Positions 36,501 to 48,300 of a stretch of DNA of 64,000 nt are shown here, one piece after another. The stretch is taken from positions 27,087,067 through 27,151,066 of the forward strand of contig BTRK01000002.1 in the NCBI GenBank assembly GCA_036245805.1, given 5' to 3'. Under the pieces are notes generated by a model. The model did not search any database and had not been told where the DNA came from. It was given only the letters and a program-made list of their open reading frames with translations. A program made the translations under genes and the position numbers. Each line of letters starts with the position of its first letter. The stretch's first letter is position 1. The DNA is from Pristionchus mayeri (lineage: Eukaryota > Nematoda > Chromadorea > Rhabditida > Neodiplogasteridae).

Positions 36501-37126
36501 CTGAAAATTTCATAGTGTACATAACTTTTTACGTATATTCCGGAAATCGTATCGAGAATGTGCACCTCGGACATTTTTAGATCGATATACTCGACTATTT
36601 TGACGAAAAACAGGTTTTTCGGGCTAAACTTTTTTATTTCGCATTTTCTCGCACTCAGATATCAAAATTCGTTTTCTACGAGTGAAAATACACCAAAAAA
36701 TCTATATCACGTTTCATTCTGAGATATCGAATTTTTCGACCCCAAAAATTGGGGGTACCTGTAACTTTTTCAAAATCGACCCCTAGACTTAGTCATTGCG
36801 GCCGTCAATCACCACTCGGTACCCACACTTCAGAAAAAAAGTTTGGGATTTATCGAATTTTTAGCCATCCGTGGACCTGTTACGTTCTCTGGTGGACGGT
36901 CTCTTAATAGTATTATATTAGCATAGAATATTTGTTTTGTGAGTGGTAAGCAATAATATCCCGTGAATTGTAATCATATAATTTTAGGTTGTTGCAAAAG
37001 TCCTGTGGGATTTTGATATTTTGCATCCCATCTTCCTGTTGGATTGATCGATGAACTTCGGGATATTGATTACTAATGAGGCCTTGTATACTCTTTCATA
37101 AGCGCACTCTATCATCATTGCCTATT
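33408..37126. repeat. 3.7-kb nested palindrome between the two F-box genes
   Basis: The left side from 33,408 is mirrored by the right side down to 37,126. The mirrored blocks include the last ~140 bp of the mariner element, then 'TGAGTGGTAAGCAATAATATCC', then the block starting 'AGAGACCGTCCACCAGAGAACG' (33,630 and 36,900) and long AT-rich arms. Arm identity is about 90% by eye. Inside are further hairpins: a short perfect one centred near 34,474, and a second foldback (35,905-36,515) inserted only in the right arm, which makes the arms unequal. No coding region is recognised in the whole stretch. Confidence 0.82.
35905..36515. mobile_element. Foldback element nested in the right arm of the large palindrome
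   Basis: The ends GAAATTTTCAGAATTTTAAAA and its complement enclose arms of about 180 bp that include 'GGGGGCGAAAATTTTCGG' and 'AAGTACGAAAAATACG'. The left arm of the host palindrome lacks it, so it was inserted after the palindrome formed. Confidence 0.65.
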
Positions 37127-37225
37127 GTGGATAATTTTACGAATTTTTGGCCATCCGTGAACCCCTGCACAGTTATTACGTTCTCTGGTGGACGGTCTCT
37201 TAATACAACGAAACACTACAAACGA

Positions 37226-38250
37226 GAATATCACGCCTCTCATAAGAGAATCGAGCTGAGAATGGGAATGGTGAAATGAGTTCTAACCGGTTTTGGCCTC
37301 CCTGAGTCATGCCTGTGTGTGACCCCTGAAGTCTTATAGTGCACACTTCATTTGGAGCTCATTACGTAGAGTCGGATACCGGCATCACTCACTTTGAGAG
37401 CTGTTTTCTTGGATTCGGTGAAAGATAGAGCAAAATTGACCTCTGAGTGACCCCAACTCATTTTTCGAGCTCTATCGATCCATCTAAATCATTTTCTCCA
37501 AAACTCATTTTCAACAGTGGTACACTTCGGGTCACTTGTCTCAAAAATGTAGGTGAAGACGCAGCTTAAATTGTCATACAAGGTGCAGCTCAGCGAGAGC
37601 TTTCCAAAGAGTGGTTTGCGAAAATAATACAAACACTTGGGTGCGAGTTACGTCCTGTATACATCACCTGAATCGTTAAACTTTATTTTCCACAGGCATT
37701 TCGCTAAAAAATCGATCATTTTTGGCCGCTCGCTCCGAAATGAGCTGTGTGGAATGAAATCGACTGTTAAAAATAAAGTTCAAACGATTCAGGTGAAGTT
37801 TTCAGGACGTAGCTCGCACCCAAGTGTTCCTATTGTTTTCGCCAACCAATCATTGGAAAGCCCTCGCTGAGCTGCATCCAGTGTGACAATTTAAGCTGCG
37901 TCTTCACCTACATTTTTGAGACAAGTGACCCGAAGTGTTGAAAATGAGTTTTGGAAAAAATGATTTAGATGGATCGATAGAGCTCGAAAAATGAGTTGGG
38001 GTCACTCAAAGGTCAATTTTGCACTATCTTTCACCGTATCCAAGAAAACAGCTCTCAAAGTGAGTGATGCCGATATACGACCCTACCTAAGAAGTTCCAA
38101 CATGAAGTGGGAACAATGAGACTCCGGGGGTCACTCAGGCATGCCTCAGGGAGGCCAAAACCGGTTAGAACTCATTTCACGATTTTCTCTACATTCCCAT
38201 GAATCGCGATTCTAGCTCGATTCTCTCGTGAATGGCGTGATATTTCAGCT
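37226..38250. mobile_element. 1-kb foldback element, family shared with 61,985
   Basis: Arms of about 480 bp start near 'ATATCACGCCTCTCATAAGAG' and contain 'GGTCAATTTTGC' and 'AAGCTGCGTCTTCACCTACA'. They meet around 37,730. A frame of 77 residues inside is only an arm shadow. A second copy of the same family lies at 61,985-62,640, cut short on its right side. Confidence 0.8.
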
Positions 38251-38895
38251 CAGTTCAATCCAAGTTTATTTCTGTGCATATTACAAATAATGAAAGACCA
38301 CAAAAACTCACACATGGAGTGGGGATGAGCCAGCTTACAAGTAATGCTCTTGTTCTAACCATGAGAATCTGACCACTCCTATCACTTCTACTTTTTTCGA
38401 AGATATGTTGCGAGGCGCTTAAAATTTTCTCATTATTAACAAACTCCTTCCAAAATATTTGCTGCTTCTGAGGACGAGAACAAGAGGAATGTATTATTAT
38501 TTTGTTTTTTCGTATAATCTTCAGTCGACAAATTTATTGACAATATCGACTAATACAAATATATAGTGAATTCGATAAAGTCGTCGAATTATGATGAACT
38601 TTGTGATTAATGACCAGTGTAACAGTCAAATTTCAAAAATTTCATCAAGTCTTGAATTATGCTGCAGTGCCAAAGTATGAGATATTCCATTACCGGCATC
38701 TGTCAAAGACGATGTATTGATGAACACCTGAATAGATGAGTTCATGTTTTCCATCGTGGATAATTTTACAGCAACTTTTTTACAGCAATTTACAGCAATT
38801 TAGGTGGTAAAGGGGGGGGGCAGTGTATGCAGAAACAATGTTCTTCATGAACTCTATCGCAATTTGATGATTTAATTTTTTTAATATCTATACCT

Positions 38896-40211
38896 TATAG
38901 TTATCACGATTGTAATTCAACACATCTGGATACGCATCGCATGTTGCTGAAAACATGATCTTCTTGTCAATGAATGGAATTTGCTTAAATAATTATTATA
39001 TTTTGTATAATTTTATTCGCTAACCTCTTCGAGTTTGTCGACAGCACCACACCCTAGGTAAGCTGGGTAGAATCGATTGTTGATGGAGAATTTGTCGAAT
39101 CTTTGAGACAACATGTTTAGTATGACAGGTGCCCAGTCGTAATTCGAAAGCCCAAAGAAGAAGTTGATGCGATCGTCAATTGCGTTCACGGACTCCTGCT
39201 GAATGTACAATGACGGAAGCATTGTTGCCAATTTGAGTAGATATCCCACTGAATGTGATTGAACATTTTATTGCTCGCTGTGAATCTTTCACCTCTGTCA
39301 GTTATGAAGTTGTTTCGCAAAATGAGCGACAGTTGATTCACATTACACTGCTGGATCGTTGTAATAAGATGCGCTCTAAAAGCAGCACGTAAAAGTATTA
39401 ACGTTTACCAAGATTTTGATGATAAAATACGCAAAATTCAACTCACGCGGCTTTCTCTGTTAGACTAGCGATGGTTACTCGAAGTTTTCTAAACTGCGCT
39501 CCTTCGAAGATTTTCGAAACTGCATCCAACTCTCTTCTGCTGACGCATTCAAAGAGCCAGACATTCCCGATATGTCTAGCCATGCATTTGCCAAGTGCCG
39601 CATGCACGTAAACATCGGTATCGTACATTTGAAGCACATATTCCTGCAATGGTTACGTTTTTCAGTGCTATGTTAGAACAAATCATGTCTTATGAAAAAA
39701 AGATATTTGAAAGCACACTTTCGAGTCTTCCAAATTGAACTTATTCTCGAAAAATGCAAAATTAAGCAGTCGTAGGCGTAGATTGAATAACTTTGTTTTC
39801 GTCTTAATAACTTCAATTATAATCTGCATCTTGTCCTAAAATGTTCGAATTTATTTCGAATTACCATCCTACGAAAAAAAAAAATTATCTCACCGTATCT
39901 CCTTTCCTAAAATTAGGCCCAATTATCTTTATTTTATCGATGAACCGCGTTTTGTTTTCGTGGACCACGTGCGCATCCACACGGATTTTGAGAGAAGCAG
40001 ATACCTGAAAATCAAAATGTTTATTGCTTCTGTAAATCATCCATTATTTGGGTTTAATGATCAAATGATAATGACTGGCCAATCTGAGCGTAAAAGTATC
40101 TTCGGGAATATATTCAAGAATATTCCACATGAGATCGCGTGGCAAACGCTCAATATAGGAGAAACTGTCAAAGTCGCGAGTGCCAGACACATGTGCCCGA
40201 GTTGTGTCCAT
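38896..40211 (-). CDS. F-box protein (nematode family), apparently intact
   Basis: The start at 40,211 gives MDTTRAHVSG, then an F-box (YIERLPRDLMWNILEYIPED, about residues 19-40) that would bind SKP1 in an SCF ubiquitin ligase. Later exons read VSASLKIRVDAHVVHEN (39,895-40,005), KTKLFNLRLRLLNFAFFEN (about 39,720-39,830), YVLQMYDTDVYVHAALGK followed by RRELDAVSKIFEGAQF (39,443-39,645), and NYDWAPVILNMLSQRFDKF (39,013-39,249). The C-terminal domain is a family-specific region I cannot name, and presumably selects substrates. Exon ends are approximate. No internal stop or frameshift is seen, in contrast to its broken paralogue at 31-32 kb. The unique C-terminal sequence was kept in both, so the pair arose by local duplication. 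Confidence 0.65.
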
Positions 40212-40619
40212 CCAAAAACAAATATAAATAATTTAAAAAACCATGTTTTCGTTATTGTAAGACGATAACAAAAATGTGGGATTAATAATGAGGAACCGCA
40301 AATCTCATGCAACAATTGCAATGCTGTGTCGCAGCAAAATGTGCATTCCGCACATTGAATCGCACTAATTTGGAATAAATATAGCGAAACCACAGGGAAC
40401 GATTTATTGGCAGCGTTTTTCTCTTTAAACCGCCAAAGTATACATAGAGTCGCTAAGAATACAGCGATCACTTACGACATCTATTGGTAATCTCTCGAAA
40501 AACACATTTATCAATTTACACATAATGTGCTAGAATACATTAACAAATATTTGTGGCAATATTCTCCAATCAATTAAAACAATGCATGATGAACTTTCGA
40601 TTTAAAAACAATTCGATCA

Positions 40620-43600
40620 TCAATTATCATTGACAAGATAGGGATGAGAGAGTATTTCCTTGCAGGTTGGTCGAATCCCTGGGTATACTCGTGTGAGAAG
40701 CTCTACCAACTCTGCCTGAAACAAAACCCTTTTTCAGATTCGAATTTGATAATATAAAATTTAATTGGAATCCTTTATTAATCTAATTGAAATTCTACAT
40801 AGACTATCTCTCTCTCATACATTTTATGAAAATGAGCCATGGGACCTCTAGTTACTACTTATGTGAGGTGTTTACCATAGCAATATTCTCGATACGATCA
40901 CTTTGCTTCCCAAGTCGATAATCGCTGAAGGCCTGCAAGTAATTTCAGTTCATTGCATTTGTATTGTTTCCCCACCTTGATCTTCTCCTCAAACGTCATC
41001 GCTCTACTTAGTTCAACAAGGATCAAACCGAGTGCGAACACATCGGATTTTGAAGAATTATGCAAAATTGCATTGAATTCTATCTTTAACGAGAACATTA
41101 CACAGACAAACAGTACATAGCAAACCTCTTCCGGGCTTTTGTACAGATCTGCGCTGATATTTTTCCCTTTGGGTTCCGATCCTCTCTTTTCCATTCTTTC
41201 AGTTGGCAATCCGATGTCACTCACCTTGAGATTATCTTCATCAGCGAACAGAACGTTACTTGGCTGAAATTCATGCGAGGATGTGCATACAAGACAATGA
41301 GAAATTCAGCATACAGTTGGAACAAATGTATGTCTAATATTTACTGTCTGTCTAATAGTTATCTGTGATTTTCATGATCCACTTCTCACTGCGTATTATG
41401 TACTTACATCATGAGCATACCAACCTTGAGATTCCCATGAATCAGGTCCATATCATGAATGTAATCAATAGCGGAGAGTATTTGCTTGAACCACGATTTC
41501 GTTCGAGGGATAGATCTAGTTGATGCCGCTCTGTTCTGATTTAACCATCCGGCCAACGAATATGTGCATAGCTGAAACATGACGACAGTAAAATAAATTC
41601 AAGATGGAAATTCCACCTCCATGTGCATGTAGATGAACGAGCTATTAGATTGATAGTCCATTCGCTAAAAAAATGTGTTCAGTTAAGACCGAACTCAAAA
41701 TTAAGAGTAACAATGGATTCAGTAAATAAATTATTTACTCACTAAAATGTTTCCTGAGGAGCTATTCCTCCTGGCAATATTCATGTCTACATCTGACTGA
41801 AATGCATTCGACTAAACATCGAAATTGAAAGGTACTAACTTGCCACCCTTCAGGAGGTCCCTCGATCCACGTATTGAAATATCGAATGATTCTGGGATGA
41901 TCGAGATCAGCAATCTCTTTTACTTCTTGCAGCACATGCGTTTCTTTCCTGTAATACATATATCTGGATGAAATCATAAAACATCGTTAGTTAAAATTTG
42001 AAAAATGTGCATATAAAGAGTTCATAATTCGGATACCTTAAGAGACGGAGAACCTAATTGTTAATTCTAGTCTATAAATGCAATTCATACTCACTCTCGC
42101 GAGACCGCTATTCTTTTTATGGCGTAATTTGACTCATCACGCATGTGAGTGACTTTGAAAACAACCCCATTCCCGCCGCCTCCGAGTATCTTGTTGATAG
42201 TAAAATAATTGCGAAATCTAAAGCAGCCTCAAGCAATTCACATTTCACCGCAAACCACCCACCTTGATTGAAATTCTTGCATATTCTCATTGATGTGGCT
42301 CTGTAACAGTATGATGTTTATGAAAATAAGAACTCGGTAAACCATGGGTATGATGATTAATTAAAATCGCTCACGTTGACATGGGGTAGTTGCGCACTCA
42401 GTAGGTAATCTTCATTTCCATCATGCAACCTCCCTTTCACAGTAATGATTCCGTTGAACACTCCGCAGATGTGGTAGATATCGGAAACATCCCTGGGAAG
42501 TAACTTTTGAATAAGAATAAAGAGACGATCCTACCGAAGTGTCACTGCAGGGAGAAGCTTCAAAGTTGTCATATCCACAACATGTATTTCTCCTTCTTTA
42601 GTTATTAAATATATCCACGGGTATGCATCATTGGCATATACTTCAACATGTCCATATGGCTGGAAAAAATCAAGTCGTGACAAATCAAGTCGTTTCACTA
42701 TAAAAATTCAAGCGTCACTATCGATTATCTTCATAGCCTGAGCATCTCAATCGTACTTTTACGGAACTATATCTAGTTTTCAAATGTTATCATTGATTAA
42801 TTAACCATCATCATAACTTTATAATAATCAATACATAGCTCACTTTAACAACGATTGCTCCAGCTCCTAATTTCGTAACAGATAGGTACGACTCTGCTGA
42901 TGTTGATACAAATACTAAGATGCCTCTGGCAAAGTGGCTATTAATTCGGCAAAAATTACAACACGTTAAAATATGTCACATATTGTCCCACAGTCATTTT
43001 CCAAAACTTGCATAAACCTCCTTTGATATATCAATATCAAAGGCGATATATCACAGGCGACATAACGTTATAGTTCTCATCCGACCTACGGCTTTCAGTT
43101 GTGATAGACTATCAATGTGGTCAACCGAGATATGGGGACGATAACTTTGCATGGATCATTGCAAACCTGTGGATGCGACTCAGATATACTTCATTCCACT
43201 TTACGAACGATGAGTCGATGAGAATTCCATCCCGATCGGAATCGTCCCACATTCCGTAAGCGTAGCCCTTTCCATTCACTTTTCGGATGCACAGCCCATT
43301 TCCAAAGAATTTCTCGCCCTGAGAACAATGTATTATGTCTTATTCGCTCGTAAAGTTCGTAATTAGGGTGATCGTATATTCATTAGACACACACACTCGT
43401 CACTCTTGACCGGTCGAACATTGAGAAAGCTTGTAAAGTGAAGAGATAATTACTCGAATTTAGAACAACTTACGCCAAAGGTTTCCCGACTGCTCACTGA
43501 TATTCCGCCTCCTGATGAGTGAGTTGCTTTGCACACCTTCAATAATTGGATATTAAACCCACACATCAATATGTACTCGTGTATTTGTCCCTTATTTTTA

Positions 43601-44218
43601 AGATAAATGTCACACATAATGTATCAAATTACATATTTCACTCTCTTTGAAACTCCGCAAAATAAATTTTGTAGATTTTGTACCCAATCAGAGATCATTT
43701 TCTTGATAACATTTGGCGAAATTATCTGACATCCTTACCATACCCTCATGATGAGAAGTAAAATAAAATGCATTGCCATGCACTGCTGCTCCACTTATCC
43801 CAATACACGGCAGATCTGCATAGATCTTCTCCTGCCTGTAAACATTAGATATCATAGGGGGTTCATCGTATCTTCATTTCGTACACTATCTCAGCCAATC
43901 GATGGGAGCGTATGGGAAATAAAGATGCGGCCACCCGATTTACCAACTCTGATTTAACATGCCGACTAGCATGTAGCTAAAATACAGTAAACCACTCACC
44001 CTTGCTTCACGTATAGATCCTCACCTAGTTCGCAATAGATGAACTTGCCTAAATTATTGGTTCCAAGTTAATACTTGTGTATTACCACCGTTATCTAACT
44101 GATATGCAACATCATTGAACGGGATACGTTTCTTTCTCGTTATTTTGAGAGAAGTCTCATCATCTTCCTCGTCGAGTTCCCATGTGTGAGGATTCGGCGA
44201 ATTTGAATTCAGTGACAT
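40620..44218 (-). CDS. eIF2-alpha-kinase-related protein with altered catalytic loop (probable pseudokinase)
   Basis: About 16 exons. The N-terminal half (44,218 to about 42,360; [15 protein letters not shown], then beta-rich segments such as [18 protein letters not shown] and [18 protein letters not shown]) resembles a propeller-like domain but has no signal peptide. The kinase domain starts about 42,225 with the loop LGGGGNGVV and the ATP-binding lysine in YAIKRI. Next come [20 protein letters not shown] and EGPPEGWQ, close to PERK/GCN2-type kinases that phosphorylate eIF2-alpha. The catalytic loop reads LIHGNLKPSN instead of HRDLKPSN, so the catalytic Asp is Asn (about 41,435). The metal motif is SDIGL (DFG-type Asp kept) and the activation segment ends SPEE. 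It ends at 40,620 (HPYLVNDN). Likely ATP binding without normal catalysis. It differs from PERK by lacking a visible transmembrane segment. Confidence 0.75.
43019..43095. repeat. Dispersed hairpin repeat, relative of the 61,256 palindrome
   Basis: CCTTTGATATATCAATATCAAAGG is followed by TATAGTTCTCATCCGACCTA, matching the repeat at 61,264-61,318. It lies in an intron of the kinase-like gene. Probably a very short MITE. Confidence 0.65.
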
Positions 44219-45320
44219 GTCTAAAAAAATAAGGTGAACAGAAAACAAATAATGCCAATCAGATCAATACAACCAGGAGACGAGTGTGGTTGTCGATATA
44301 TGCACCAAGAGTCACCATTCCTGCTATTATCAGGTGGTGCGAGAAAGATGGGCAAGGGATGGGCACATATTTGCACACAAAAATCGCACGCTGAGAATTG
44401 ATTTGGGTGACTCATGGAAGGTGCATCATGGGGGTTCATATTCGGGGGTTGCAACATTGCTAATCTGTTCCATCTCTCACTCGGTGCGTGCAACGTCGCA
44501 TTATCTAAAGAAGGCGAGGAAGGTGGGGTGCACGATAACACAACTCCGTGCAACGATTTCCTAACGCTCTTACCCTAAGCACTAAAAGTATCCGATTTCT
44601 AGAAAGGAATTGGAATTAAACTAAAAAGGAGCGATGCGCATATTTTTTTTACTATTTTCATAATTGCAGTAATCTCAGTAAAGCAATATCTAACTTTTGT
44701 AGTCTTCGCGAAAAGTTGTTTCGATCGAACGAGGTTCATTTTGCAATAGTTCACGCCAGCTCTCAATGTTGTCAACATTTCACCCAACAATTTGAATTTC
44801 ACAACCAAATATTGAGCTCCGAGCATTTATTGTCTCATATTTCGGAAAATTTAACAAACCCGCCAACATGGATTTTTTATCCGTGTTTGTTACATCTCGC
44901 ATGTTAGTGTCCATCCTTAGCATGGAAGAGCTTGAGCTTACAATCCAAAATGTGTCGTACTACCTGTATGACTCCCTTTCTGATGTTTCACAGATCGCTG
45001 TATTTTGTACTGATTAGGCGTCTTACCGAGGAGTTAGCTATGCGATAACACGTCACGCATAGTATAAAACGGGACCTATCGCTGATAAAACCATTCCAAA
45101 CGTCCGCAATCAAGCAGCGAACCACCAGTCCCGCGTCGTCCAATGAGGCACCTCGTCCTTTTTGAATTGGAAGGATGCGAATGGTGAGTGGTTCAGTAAA
45201 GCATACATCGATTTGTAACGGATTTATGCAGGGCAGATAATAAGACTACGAGCTTAAACTGGAAAACGCAAGCTGAGTTGTCCCTGTCAAAATGATTATC
45301 CAATAGTTACTGGTCCCATT
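44219..45320. other. Intergenic region between divergent genes
   Basis: It separates the minus-strand kinase-like gene and the plus-strand membrane-protein gene. Frames here have no recognisable motifs. It probably holds both promoters; no defined elements are seen. Confidence 0.45.
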
Positions 45321-45329
45321 TCCAGAATT

Positions 45330-48300
45330 GAGAAGAGTTCATCCTATTATTGGCAATTTCGGGCCTTCTCGGCTGCTCTCAAAGCGCGTTGCTGCCCGAG
45401 TGGATCACAATTTGGCTGGTGAGTTGATGATCTTTGATCATACATGCCCACGCCGCCGGCGACCCCCATGACCCCCTATTCATGGATGCGCACTGCCCAA
45501 CACCTTTCTTGTTGGGTAGTGCGCAACGACGTATAGGGGGTCATGGTCCAAAATAGTGGTGGGGGTTGATGTTCGATCGACATTTGGTACCATGCCCAAC
45601 ATCATCTACAGTAACTCCATTGTTATTTGTCGGCTACCGTAACCCGATACACAGTATCCCAGATACGGTATGCACACCACATGGTAGCAAACGAGCCGAT
45701 ACTCTGCCGTACAGGCATGGATGACCTTCGGCCGGAATACCGTAATCCACATACAGTATCATTGATACCGTAACCCTGGCTCACTACGAAATACGAACCA
45801 TGAACTGACTTTATTTCTAAAATAGGCGCTAAAAATCCGTTCTTTGCTGTTTTAAGTACAATTCTTCGAGCAAAATTTTTTAAGAACAATTTCATTATGT
45901 AATTATAGCCGAGTGGTTAAAGCAAAAAAATCGAGATTTGTTTTGAATTTTGACCATCCGAGGCATATTCCGTTTTCTGGCGGATGGTCTCTTAAGATTT
46001 GACCAACTTTTGTGCACATGTTCTTTCTTCCAATTCTTTCGCATATAAAGCTTTTGCCAACAACGTATTTCAAAGATAAGTCACGCACACAGTTGCATTA
46101 ATAAAACACACCAGTGAACTATTAATATATTTATATACACATGTTATATGCTTTAAAACACGTGCAATGTCGGAGAAAGCACCATGGGCGATATAAACAA
46201 TTGTTTGAAATTCATTAAAGTTCTTACAGCGTGTCACACTTGTACGAAAACAACACAAAGATATTAAAAGCGTAAAGATTCGAAACTGGTTTCGATATTC
46301 GTGTTTTTAGATTATAATGAAGAATCACCATTGAAATGAAGAATCTGACCTAAAGAATGATCCACGGTGCTACCATTATGACTGCGATACTAATACGTAA
46401 TTAAATCATGTATGTGACCCAGCGCACTGAAGTTGACCTACCGAACCGGGATACTGTAGGCAAGGTTTCGGCAGCCCCACTTCACTATTCCAAACTTCCC
46501 AAAACTTGGCAAATGTGTTTACCGCCGACCGGACTCGCACCCACAACGTCATGTTTGCTAGACAAGTGCTTTAACCACTTGGCTATAATTACATAATGAA
46601 ATTGTTCTTAAAAAATTTTGCTCGAAGAGTTGTACTTAAAACAGCAAAGAACGGATTTTTAGCGCCTATTTTAGAAATAAAGTCAGTTCATGGTTCGTAT
46701 TTCGTAGTGAGCCAGGGTTACGGTATCAATGATACTGTATGTGGATTACGGTATTCCGGTCGAAGGTCATCCATGCCTGTATGGCCGAGTATCGGCTCGT
46801 TTGCTACCATGTGATGTGCATACCGTATCTGGGATACTGTAGATCGGGTTACGGTATCAAGGATACTGTATGTGGATTACGGTATTCCGGCCGAAGGTCA
46901 TCCATGCCTGTATGGCCGAGTATCGGCTCGTTTGCTACCATGTGGTGTGCATACCGTATCTGGGATACTGTATATCGGGTTACGGTAGCCGACAAATAAC
47001 AATGGAGTTACTGTAGATGATGTTGGGCATGGTACCAAATGTCGTTCGAACGTTTTGGACCCCCACCACTATTTTGGACCATGACCCCCTATACGTCGTT
47101 GCGAACTGCCCAACAAGTCGCCGCCAGTGATGGGCAACTATGTCTTTGATATTTGATCGTTCCTCTTCTGAGGGGCTTCAGTAGGTCTCTAAAAAGTGAT
47201 CGAGCATACTTTGACATTTGTCTATATATTCGCGGCTTCATCATGACAGCAAACTGATAAGCATGACTAATGGAGGGGTTAGCTATGCGTTACGAAATCA
47301 TGCAGAGAATAACGTCACGTGATCTTGGCCCTTTACTAAATTGAGGACTGATCTTTGATCTTTGTTTTTCAGATCTTCTCTTCCGTCGTCTGTTCGATGG
47401 ACACCTTCTACATGGTGATGACCCCGCTGACGAGCAGAGGAGGAGGATGGGTGGCCACCTTGTATGAACCATGTGAGCGATGATCTTTGAACTTCGATCT
47501 TAAGAACTGATAAATATGTCTTGATGCAACAGTTTAATGTTGATTTCTCAGTTGTTCACATTGATCTTTGACCTTTCTCCAGGGAACATCTACGCCGACG
47601 TCGACTATCGCTACACGTACTCGAAGGATCTCGTGACGATGGTTAACGGACGAATTATGATCGTCGAAATAGTTATGAACATCGTCGCCGTAATCATGGT
47701 GAAAACGACGAATACCATATGAACGCACACTCTTGTGGAATTTTTGAACGTTTCTTCTCGCTGCATTTCTCACTGCTTACACCACAGAACAAACGTCGGT
47801 CGCGGCACACGCTCATCACCGCCTTCACGACATCCGCACTCGTCTTCTGGAAGACGGTCTTCTACTTCGTCCTCTACATCGGTCAACCCGAAAAGGTAAA
47901 GGTAAAAAAAAAAGGTAAAGGTGCAGCCACGTCAAGCGATTTTACAGTCGTGAACGACTACGCTAGGTGGTGTAGTGCGGTGAAGCCGACTACTGCTAGG
48001 ACTACGTATCCCTGCTGTCCAAAGTGCTTCTAGGGAACGTTACCTTTCGCGACCGAGGTCACTACCAATTTACCGACCCCGGGGGGATAGAGGGCTTGGT
48101 CTGCCCAGGCGGGGGATCGAACTCATGACCCTTGTATGACGAGCGGCGCCTCACACCACTGCGCCACCCACGCCTTCAGCGCCTTCCCCTGCGTCAGTTT
48201 GATATTAGTCTGACCCGAAGGTCAGACTAATATCAAACTGATATGATCTTGTGTTCTAACTCTACACATTCAGCATATTTCATGAAGGTATGCAATAAAC

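Noticed and set aside
40620..44218. Calling the kinase-like gene PERK (pek-1)
   Set aside because: It lacks a signal peptide and transmembrane segment and has HGN in place of HRD. Similarity to the eIF2-alpha kinase family is clear, but orthology is not.
45143..45181. MRHLVLFELEGCEW as first exon of the EXPERA-like gene
   Set aside because: Its donor phase does not join the next hydrophobic exon without meeting a stop; left unassigned.
46518..46584. A functional tRNA-Ala(AGC) gene
   Set aside because: The acceptor stem does not close and the anticodon stem has a mismatch; the same A-box end occurs in the other arm of a foldback. It is a relic.
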